Positions 19,815 to 25,928 of a DNA stretch of 28,179 bases are shown here, in pieces (the stretch's first letter is position 1; every line of letters begins with the position of its first letter). Source of the DNA: a virus; the IMG/VR virus record IMGVR_UViG_3300008116_000238, positions 1-28,179 of that record, one strand, 5' to 3'. The notes under the pieces were generated by a model that was not told where the DNA came from, searched no databases, and saw only the letters and a program-made list of their open reading frames with translations. A program made the position numbers and the translations under genes.

Positions 19815-20581
19815 CAATCGACTTGATTCCCTGGGAGCAGGCTCCAAATGAAAAGCTAGAACCTGCAGAGATAAAGTGGAATGGAGGCATGTTTCTTGTG
19901 CCGCGATTAGGATATATGACACCAAATGAATTAACAAAAATCAGAGAGATTGATCCTGATAATGAAATCTATCGAATGACATTGGACGCTACCGCGACAA
20001 TGCACAAGGCGATGGAGGCGAATGAATATCACAGCTTACCGCTTGAACATCAGCTTTTTTTGATGCTTAGTACAATTCATTTTGAACACAAAGGTGTTAG
20101 ATCACTGGGTTTTGAAACTAATCCATTAAGAGAAGAGATTGAAACGAATTACAGAGAAATTCTTGATAATTATATTGCCTCAATTAGTGAACTAGAAAGG
20201 CGCGTTATGGTGCGCAGTGCAACCGTAATGATGCAAAGAATTGGGCCTGAATGGACAGATGAGGCAACTGCTGAGTTTCCCGAAGCAATACTTCTTTCTT
20301 TGTATTCACTGCAACAACAAGAGGAATATACAGGTAGAAACGAAGATCCTGCAGAGCAGCGCCGAGCGATTGAGGAAGACCTAAAAAAGTTGCAAGCGGC
20401 GGTGCGGTCAATTGTGGCCGCACGGACTGGGTTGAAGCCTACTGGGAATGCCGCAGATTATGGCCACATGCTACAGAATTTGAGCGAAGTAGCTTTGGAA
20501 GCCTCCCCGCCCCCTACGTCTCCGAAGCCCTTAAAAGAGGCTACAAAAACGAACGGGAAAGGCTTCACCGAGAAGAGTTGA
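19811..20581 (+). CDS. Tail assembly chaperone, G-type (0-frame product)
   Basis: 256 residues in the zero frame: MTIDLIPWEQAPNEKLEPAE, then a helical body (NYREILDNYIASISELERRV) and a low-complexity end (PPPTSPKPLKEATK). By position and by the frameshift signal inside it, this is the counterpart of lambda gpG. Such chaperones coat the tape measure while the tube is assembled. After residue 193 the same bases are also read in the -1 frame. Sequence alone would not identify the N-terminal domain, so the call depends on context. Confidence 0.72.
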   Translation: MTIDLIPWEQAPNEKLEPAEIKWNGGMFLVPRLGYMTPNELTKIREIDPDNEIYRMTLDATATMHKAMEANEYHSLPLEHQLFLMLSTIHFEHKGVRSLGFETNPLREEIETNYREILDNYIASISELERRVMVRSATVMMQRIGPEWTDEATAEFPEAILLSLYSLQQQEEYTGRNEDPAEQRRAIEEDLKKLQAAVRSIVAARTGLKPTGNAADYGHMLQNLSEVALEASPPPTSPKPLKEATKTNGKGFTEKS

Positions 20582-21063
20582 CTACCGCTCAGCTTGCGCT
20601 AATTCACGCAGAATCTAATCGGAATAAAGAAGTAAGAAGTGAGCCGTTTGATTTGAATGATTTTTGCTTCTTTAATGAAATAGAAGAAAAACCAAAACCA
20701 CCTAGTGCAGCTGGTGCAGCCTTGCTAGCGCTATTGGATCAAGATTTGCTGCCGGCCTTTGCATTTAATGGCCCATGGCTTGAAGATCTAGCACGCGAAG
20801 GCAAGGGCATTGATCCGCCGTCTAGGCTGTGCTGGGCATCAGAGGATGCGATCCTGCTGGCGCCGTGGAGAGTCAGCCACGAAGAATGGGGAGGGATGTT
20901 GATAGCAATGCAAAGCGCTAATGATGCGGTGCGAACATTTTATGATGAGAAAGGCGCGTCTGTCACTTTAAGAATCCCCGAAAATGTTGTTCCCAAAAAT
21001 GCGTTTAGCGCCGCTGACGGTAATGCCATTCTAATGATAGCAAGACGGGAAAACTTACAGTAG
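19811..21063 (+). CDS. Tail assembly chaperone GT-type (frameshift fusion)
   Basis: Slipping at 20383-20389 joins residues 1-193 of the zero frame to the -1 frame, giving about 417 residues. The -1 frame is open from 20374 and reads like a protein well before the TTG at 20578: NCGRTDWVEAYWECRRLWPH, PAPYVSEALKRGYKNERERL, HREELTTAQLALIHAES. It then continues through FDLNDFCFFNEIEEKPKPP and ends RRENLQ at 21063. This is the gpGT layout, in which the T domain contacts the tail tube protein. A separate start at TTG 20578 is therefore unlikely. The last codons contain a CGGGAAA element for the tube gene. Confidence 0.8.
20372..20423 (+). promoter_or_regulatory. Programmed -1 ribosomal frameshift signal
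   Basis: The slippery heptamer A_AAA_AAG (20383-20389) is in the correct zero-frame register (CTA AAA AAG). A GAGG Shine-Dalgarno-like stimulator lies at 20372-20375. A downstream hairpin GTGCGGTC/GGCCGCAC pairs 20402-20409 with 20416-20423, including one T-G pair and a 6-base loop. All three elements mirror the E. coli dnaX signal. Confidence 0.85.
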
Positions 21064-21084
21064 AAAACTTTCAATTGACAAATC
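21046..21084 (+). promoter_or_regulatory. CGGGAAA element before tail tube gene
   Basis: CGGGAAAACTTACAG begins at 21046 inside the last codons of the preceding gene; the first G is 38 bases before ATG 21085. It is the only listed copy that overlaps coding sequence. Confidence 0.4.
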
Positions 21085-21945
21085 ATGACCACATCAGTTG
21101 CTTACACTCCTATTGTGGACAGGCAGCATTATATTGTGCCCATGCGAATGTCTTCTATTGTGCTGGAAGACGCTGCAATTGCCGCCGCGAACCAAGGAGC
21201 GCTGCTTAGCGACTGGATGGATGTTTCCAGTGTTATTTCTGGCGTCAAAGCAGTAACTTATTCTGGTAGTGGCAGCACTTTTGAAGTCTTCATTGCCCCA
21301 GAAACTTTCACCATCACAAATGTTGCGCGAGCAACTGGTGTTGTTACGCTTACATTTTCAGCTAATCCCACTGGAAAGATTGCCGTTGGTGATTTTGTGA
21401 AAGTTGCTGCCACAACTAACACATCTGTTAATGGCACAGTTGAAGTCAAGACTGTTACTTCTACTGGCATTACCTATGATCTGGCCGGGTCTAACATTAC
21501 TGCGGTTGCTGATACGGGATCCGTCACCAGCGGCGCCTATCCCCTTGATGGGAATAGTAAACCCATCATGCTGAATAACATCACTGGAGCACCATTTTCG
21601 ACAAGCACGAATACAGAATCGGTCATCACTGATGATGCCGCTACGCTGGGCAATGCCGTCACAGTGGCGCTTACCGATAGTCGAACCGCCGCCGTTAAAG
21701 GCATGACGGTGCATCGCGGAGTGGATCACAAGATCATGCAATTGTTCGACGCCTTCGGCACGTCTGAACAGCTCGCATTCAAATATCTGCGCGTCGGACC
21801 CGGTGGCACTAGTGAAAAGCTGTTGTGCTATGCTCAGCTTTCTTCAATCTCTGAGGATGGCGATAGCGGCACGCTGCAGAAATTTAACGCCACAATGACC
21901 GTGCTGGGCCGCACTTACAAGATCTTTGATAATACTGCGGCCTGA
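21085..21945 (+). CDS. Major tail tube protein
   Basis: 286 residues. The C-terminal part has the tube-protein layout: VKGMTVHRGVDHKIMQLFDA, EQLAFKYLRVGPGG, QKFNATMTVLGRTYKIFDNT. The N-terminal part (YIVPMRMSSIVLEDAAIAAA, SDWMDVSSV) is the usual start strand. Between them lies an inserted, Thr/Val/Gly-rich beta segment of about 90 residues (TITNVARATGVVTLTFSANP, KTVTSTGITYDLAGSN), perhaps a surface-exposed decoration domain. A terminator follows, closing the operon before the minus-strand island. Confidence 0.78.
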   Translation: MTTSVAYTPIVDRQHYIVPMRMSSIVLEDAAIAAANQGALLSDWMDVSSVISGVKAVTYSGSGSTFEVFIAPETFTITNVARATGVVTLTFSANPTGKIAVGDFVKVAATTNTSVNGTVEVKTVTSTGITYDLAGSNITAVADTGSVTSGAYPLDGNSKPIMLNNITGAPFSTSTNTESVITDDAATLGNAVTVALTDSRTAAVKGMTVHRGVDHKIMQLFDAFGTSEQLAFKYLRVGPGGTSEKLLCYAQLSSISEDGDSGTLQKFNATMTVLGRTYKIFDNTAA

Positions 21946-21964
21946 TAATTGCGGGCAAAAGCCA

Positions 21965-21992
21965 AGCCTTCGGCCAGTCCGAAGGCTTTTTT
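21965..21992 (+). terminator. Strong rho-independent terminator
   Basis: AGCCTTCGG-CCAGT-CCGAAGGCT, a perfect 9-bp stem followed by a T-run. It lies between tail tube (+) and dnaN (-). A short A-run on the other side gives it some bidirectional character. Confidence 0.92.
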
Positions 21993-22000
21993 GTGTCTTG

Positions 22001-23128
22001 TTATTGCTTGACTTGAATCGGCATGATCAAATACGTGGACAAGTTATCATCACTATCTGAATCTGTAATTACTGCTGGAGTTACAGGTGTATTGCAGCTT
22101 AATACAATTCGTTCGCATTTCAATGCTTTAACAGCATCTGTTAGATATTTCACGTTAAACGCTATTTCAAGCGGCTTACCTTCTAGATCCATGGCAAGCT
22201 GCTCGGACGCCTTCCCGCCATCCGCATCAGCTCGAATGGACATCATGCCCTGCTCATCGTTAAAGGCGATCCTGACGGCATTGCTACCGTTGGATGCCAT
22301 GGCCGCAATAGTGCCGACTCGGCCCAGGGAAAGAGCAAAAGCTTTTCGATCAATTATCACTGATGTTGTAAAGCTTTTTGGAATCAACTGCTCAACATTG
22401 GGATATGCCCCAGCAAACGATCGCGTAGTAATAGTTGTTGCGCCAGACTTTATGATTAATTGATCGCGAAATTTAGATGGCGTAATGCTAATCTCTTCAT
22501 CAGAAAGCCCAGCTATCTCCTTCATTGGAGCGATTGGAATTGTTAGATCAAGATCAGCAAGTGCATTAATTTTGTCACTAGGCACGGCAAATGCTGCAAC
22601 GCCAAGGCGATGGCCATCGGTGGCGGCGCAGCGAATTGTATTGCCAATTGTTTTAATGTTAACCCCCATCAAGATCTGTTTTGCTTCATCAGTGCTGCAA
22701 CAAAAAGATACACTACTGGTAATCTTGTTTAACTCTGCCGCTGGCAGCAAAATTGAATCACCCTGAATAACAGGAAAATCAGGAAAATCAATCGGATCTG
22801 ACGCTGACAGCTCGTAATTCCCTGACAATGACGATATGGTAAACCTTTCTTCTTCTAGGGAGAGAGATACAGGGCTGTCAGATGGAAGCTTTGATACAAT
22901 CTCGTGCAAAAGCTTGTAATTCACAGCGGTAGATCCTGGCTGACCAACTTGCGCCAGAATCTTGGTCTCAATACCAAGATTCAAGTCAAATCCTGTTAGG
23001 ATCAGCGATCCTTCTTCTGCCTTGAGCAAAACATTGGTCAGGATTGGGTGGCTGGCTCGACTGGGGACGGCACGTCCGCAGGCGGTTAGCGCACGGGAGA
23101 ACTCAGCCTGTGAAACGATCAATTCCAT
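22001..23128 (-). CDS. dnaN: DNA polymerase III beta subunit (sliding clamp)
   Basis: 375 residues, normal length for a bacterial beta clamp. It starts MELIVSQAEFSRALTACGRA, then VPSRASHPILTNVLLKAEEG and LTGFDLNLGIETKI; the later RCAATDGHRLGVAAF segment and terminal YLIMPIQV are clamp hallmarks. The clamp tethers DNA polymerase to DNA. The sequence is of bacterial, cyanobacterium-like type rather than T4 gp45. It is last in the minus-strand unit; its first 10 bases overlap the small upstream gene. Finding it inside a phage structural region is unusual. A host origin is inferred. Confidence 0.93.
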   Translation of the reverse strand: MELIVSQAEFSRALTACGRAVPSRASHPILTNVLLKAEEGSLILTGFDLNLGIETKILAQVGQPGSTAVNYKLLHEIVSKLPSDSPVSLSLEEERFTISSLSGNYELSASDPIDFPDFPVIQGDSILLPAAELNKITSSVSFCCSTDEAKQILMGVNIKTIGNTIRCAATDGHRLGVAAFAVPSDKINALADLDLTIPIAPMKEIAGLSDEEISITPSKFRDQLIIKSGATTITTRSFAGAYPNVEQLIPKSFTTSVIIDRKAFALSLGRVGTIAAMASNGSNAVRIAFNDEQGMMSIRADADGGKASEQLAMDLEGKPLEIAFNVKYLTDAVKALKCERIVLSCNTPVTPAVITDSDSDDNLSTYLIMPIQVKQ

Positions 23129-23310
23129 TGAGATGGGAGCGAATAGAAGTGGGGGTGGGGCTGATCAGGACCAGCAATGAAGGCCCGGATCTGATCACTG
23201 TGAACACGAGCCACCCATGCCGAAACAGGCATGGTGACTATCAAAAAGCCTAGCAGCATCTGCCAGTGAATTTTGGATTGTGTCTTTATGTAACGGCGTG
23301 AGCGCGTCAT
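23119..23310 (-). CDS. Small single-span membrane protein
   Basis: 63 residues from ATG 23310, which overlaps the TGA of the upstream gene. It has a basic head MTRSRRYIKTQSKIH, one membrane segment WQMLLGFLIVTMPVSAWVA and a 28-residue tail with PDQPHPHFYSLPSQ. Its last codons overlap dnaN. The shape fits a holin or spanin-like protein, or a membrane anchor for a partner, but no motif decides. Confidence 0.55.
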   Translation of the reverse strand: MTRSRRYIKTQSKIHWQMLLGFLIVTMPVSAWVARVHSDQIRAFIAGPDQPHPHFYSLPSQWN

Positions 23311-23696
23311 AGCGAAGCCAGCAGGCAAGAGTGTAGGTAATTGATAGTATTTTCGCGTGCATTATTGGCAATTTGTTGATCAATAGCATTAAGCACTGTG
23401 GTCTTGACTGAATCAATAAAGACCTTTGGAGTGCTCGCTATATTAATACCTAAAACCTGATGCAACGAAATATCGCTTAATTTAACAGTATCAACACGAC
23501 TTACAAGACCACAAGCTCCTTCGATGCAAAATTTATGGCTAATACCTGGCAAATCTCCGATCTCAATAAGCCAATCAACTTCCATGGATTTATTTCTCCA
23601 GCACAAAGGGCCAATTACGCCATGGTCTGAGGTGATCTCAATCATGTGCAGTACGGGGGTGTTGTTTGGTTTTGCCCGATCGAAAATGCCGAGCAC
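23307..23696 (-). CDS. Minus-strand hypothetical protein
   Basis: 129 residues: MLGIFDRAKPNNTPVLHMIE, WLIEIGDLPGISHKFCIEGA, KLSDISLHQVLGINIASTPK and a helical end (NAIDQQIANNARENTINYLH). It looks like an alpha/beta soluble protein; not recognised. The first 59 bases overlap the end of the NUMOD-type gene and the end overlaps the next start (ATGA), so expression is within the island operon. Confidence 0.65.
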   Translation of the reverse strand: MLGIFDRAKPNNTPVLHMIEITSDHGVIGPLCWRNKSMEVDWLIEIGDLPGISHKFCIEGACGLVSRVDTVKLSDISLHQVLGINIASTPKVFIDSVKTTVLNAIDQQIANNARENTINYLHSCLLASL

Positions 23697-24303
23697 GCTT
23701 AAATGTTAGACCAAGGCACGCTATGGTTTCTCCAGTTACAATAGAATGCTGGATTCTACTTGCGGAAACATTTAAGTGACTAGCTGCTATTGATGCGCTA
23801 CTCCATTCCTGACCAGTCTCCACGCATGTCACCGTGTAAAGCGACTTCTTTGGACAAGACAAGTAATCTTTTATTGAATCAATAACATCCATGTCTTCTA
23901 TTACCGCATACAAGTCATCACGCGAAACACCATGAAATAGTTCTGGGCGTAAACGCGCCAGTCGCGCTAGATTCTTTCTTTCGACATACCAAAAACAATG
24001 CTTGACGGGCTTAAGAATGGCTTTTGTGTCAGTCTTTTTTGTTAGCTGCTCAATAGACCATCTGCTCCATTTAAGCATTCTTCCTGCATCAACTAATCTA
24101 ATAATTGATGAATCCTCCACCATTATTGAAAGGCTTAGTTCTTCGCATTTATTCGTGATTGAATAACGTGTCCTTGTTGGCCACTTGCGCCGCCTTGCTG
24201 TTTGATTGTATCGTTTTATAGCGGAACAAAACGGGTACTCGCCAATGATTGACCGCAGGTAGTCAACTTCTTGTGTTGACCATTTGAATACTTTCTTTCC
24301 CAT
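23638..24303 (-). CDS. NUMOD/Myb-like DNA-binding protein (homing-enzyme type, no nuclease)
   Basis: 221 residues. The N-terminus KWSTQEVDYLRSIIGEYPFC, NQTARRRKWPTRTRYSITNK is a Myb/SANT-like unit typical of homing endonuclease DNA-binding arms. A second helix-turn-helix unit follows (SSIIRLVDAGRMLKWSRWSI). The C-terminus is a NUMOD1/IENR1-like repeat (TCVETGQEWSSASIAASHLN, SRIQHSIVTGE). No HNH, GIY-YIG or LAGLIDADG nuclease motif is present. It may be a homing enzyme that lost its nuclease, or a site-specific regulator. Three bases separate it from the peptidase gene upstream. Confidence 0.72.
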   Translation of the reverse strand: MGKKVFKWSTQEVDYLRSIIGEYPFCSAIKRYNQTARRRKWPTRTRYSITNKCEELSLSIMVEDSSIIRLVDAGRMLKWSRWSIEQLTKKTDTKAILKPVKHCFWYVERKNLARLARLRPELFHGVSRDDLYAVIEDMDVIDSIKDYLSCPKKSLYTVTCVETGQEWSSASIAASHLNVSASRIQHSIVTGETIACLGLTFKRARHFRSGKTKQHPRTAHD

Positions 24304-24306
24304 GGC

Positions 24307-25065
24307 TTAATTAAACACCCATGCCCAGCCACTGTTGGGACCTTCAACAAGCCAACGTGGATTCATGTTTTTGTAGCTATAATGTAATCTCATGCCATGA
24401 ATACCTCCAGCTTTAACAAAGCCACCATTAACCAGATCTTGTTCGCCATAGGGATCATGCACAATCCATCCTTTTTCAGTGTATCCAATAATAGTAATAT
24501 AATGACCACCGCCAGTGGGCCTTGTCACGGGACCATTGTGTAACATTCCAATGGCAACGGGACGACCATTGCTAATTTCCTGCTTGACCATATCTGCCGA
24601 GCAATTTGTGATGAAACGATGCTTGACACCCAGATGATGCAAAGCGTTTTGAACACTTGCCTGATTTGTTACATCACCATATTGCTTGACTAACTTAACA
24701 AAATAATTATCATCGACAATCCCGGGTTCATCTTGTTTTTTGACCTTCAAATAGTTTAGGCACATAGATATTGACGTAGGCTGACATTCTCTCCATCCTT
24801 CAGGGCCATTATCGCCCTGGGCAAAATAATGAACTATCAACGGATTCGGAAAGCTTGGCGATGGCGCTGGCGGGGCCGGGGGGACAGAGGGAGAAAAGGC
24901 CTTAGCCCATGGTGCGTCTTCCCTAAGAATTTGATCCGCAGAAGCACCATCTTTGATTGCTTGATACAGCAATCGAACGCCATCTTTCTGATGGCTTAGA
25001 TTTGAATAGGCTTCAAAGCGATCTAAAAACCGCTCAAATGACAATGACATGTTCATAGGTTCCAC
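24307..25065 (-). CDS. C39-like cysteine peptidase
   Basis: 252 residues. Residues 7-58 are a helical domain (FERFLDRFEAYSNLSHQKDG) and residues 60-75 a Pro-rich linker. The catalytic domain follows: Q83 in YFAQGDN (oxyanion), WRECQPTSISM with Cys94, GGGHYITIIGY with His188, and WIVHDPYG with Asp204. This is the C39/papain-like triad order. No signal peptide. Substrate unknown; cell-wall peptide cleavage as an endolysin is possible, helped by the small membrane protein in the same unit. Possible starts are ATG 25065, 25056 or 25050. Confidence 0.8.
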   Translation of the reverse strand: MEPMNMSLSFERFLDRFEAYSNLSHQKDGVRLLYQAIKDGASADQILREDAPWAKAFSPSVPPAPPAPSPSFPNPLIVHYFAQGDNGPEGWRECQPTSISMCLNYLKVKKQDEPGIVDDNYFVKLVKQYGDVTNQASVQNALHHLGVKHRFITNCSADMVKQEISNGRPVAIGMLHNGPVTRPTGGGHYITIIGYTEKGWIVHDPYGEQDLVNGGFVKAGGIHGMRLHYSYKNMNPRWLVEGPNSGWAWVFN

Positions 25066-25214
25066 AGTGAAACTGTCTCCCAGCCGAGAGAGTGAAGTCG
25101 TTCGAGTTCTGATTGCTCAGATCCTGGCGACACATCATAGACTACAGGCAATCCTACCGCTAGAGGGGGCGGATTAACAGGTTCTTCACAAATCAGTCTA
25201 ATTTGATCGTGCAT
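25053..25214 (-). CDS. Small hypothetical protein
   Basis: 53 residues from ATG 25214: MHDQIRLICEEPVNPPPLAV, GLPVVYDVSPGSEQSELERL, then HSLGWETVSLWNL. ATG 25247 is an alternative start. It overlaps its neighbours at both ends (22 and 13 bases), as do other genes in this compact unit. No domain recognised. Confidence 0.5.
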   Translation of the reverse strand: MHDQIRLICEEPVNPPPLAVGLPVVYDVSPGSEQSELERLHSLGWETVSLWNL

Positions 25215-25384
25215 GGCGCCTTGGGGAGTGATTGTCTCATGGCCCATAGCGTAGCAGCCTTCTGGGCGTGCCATGCTTGCGCGAGCTGAGCGCATAGGCT
25301 CCGCAAGTTTTCAATGTCTGGCTCTTCCTGAATAACGCGCAACTGTCTCTCAAGTTCAAATTTTTGCGACAATGACAATTCCAT
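25193..25384 (-). CDS. Small helical phage protein (MELSLSQKFELERQ type)
   Basis: 63 residues: MELSLSQKFELERQLRVIQE, DIENLRSLCAQLAQAWHAQK, AATLWAMRQSLPKAP. This layout (two helices, AWHxQKAATxWxMRQxLP) resembles small proteins I recall from cyanobacterial phages; function unknown. It is the first gene of the minus-strand island, so the promoter should be in 25385-25464, where a minus-strand TAATAT is a weak candidate. Confidence 0.65.
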   Translation of the reverse strand: MELSLSQKFELERQLRVIQEEPDIENLRSLCAQLAQAWHAQKAATLWAMRQSLPKAPCTIKLD

Positions 25385-25464
25385 TGAAAATCTTGCATTG
25401 CCTTGCCATATTACTCGAAATATCCTAAAATAAACCGATCTGTAACAATTTGAAAAATTAACAC

Positions 25465-25896
25465 ATGGCGCAACCTATTAACTCGTATGAAATTTTCGAT
25501 CTTCTTGCTGATGACGAGGAAATCACGGATCTAATCGGAGTGCATCGCCTCCGCGATGGATCCACTAGGCCAGCGCTGGCCCACCTATTCCCGAATGAAG
25601 CCATTGAGCCTACCACAACAGCCGAAGGTGTTGAAATAATTGTTTACAGGTCACCACAGGGCACGATGACGAAGATAGCGGAAACAGGGCAAATACAAGT
25701 CATGCCAACTTTTCGCCTTTCCGTAACACAATGGGAGCCATCTTCTGGGGGATTCAATCAAGATGCTGTAATTAATAGGATTCTTTACTTATTGCCTGGC
25801 GCTAACGCATCAGATGTAACCATAGAAGACTTTACATCAGGACTTCAACAGCACACAATTACCTGGCTTTGCCATGCGGCGGTGCTCGAAGCATAA
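25465..25896 (+). CDS. Tail terminator-like protein
   Basis: 143 residues: NSYEIFDLLADDEEITDLIG, HRLRDGSTRPALAHLFP, GVEIIVYRSPQGTMTK, MPTFRLSVTQWEPSSGG, VINRILYLLPGA. The order of an N-terminal helix, a (V/I)IVY(R/K) strand, an FRL.V.Q(W/F) strand and a following helix resembles small tail terminator (gpU/DUF3168-like) proteins that cap the tube. It lies directly before the tape measure. The assignment is moderate; a minor tail protein is the alternative. Confidence 0.55.
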   Translation: MAQPINSYEIFDLLADDEEITDLIGVHRLRDGSTRPALAHLFPNEAIEPTTTAEGVEIIVYRSPQGTMTKIAETGQIQVMPTFRLSVTQWEPSSGGFNQDAVINRILYLLPGANASDVTIEDFTSGLQQHTITWLCHAAVLEA

Positions 25897-25898
25897 AA

Positions 25899-25928
25899 CG
25901 GGAAAACTAGGCATATCGTAGTCGTCGC
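25899..25928 (+). promoter_or_regulatory. CGGGAAA element before tape measure gene
   Basis: CGGGAAAACTAGGCATATCG starts 3 bases after the TAA of the preceding gene; the first G is 29 bases before GTG 25929. Confidence 0.45.

Noticed and set aside
20578-21063. Separate gene starting at TTG 20578, with a CGGGAAA string 24 bases upstream
   Set aside because: The frame is open and protein-like for about 200 bases upstream and is joined to the zero frame by a canonical slippery site, so it is the -1 extension of the chaperone gene. The CGGGAAA at 20554 is probably coincidental.
22023-22766. Plus-strand frames opposite dnaN
   Set aside because: dnaN is certain on the minus strand; these frames contain no domain and follow clamp codon structure.
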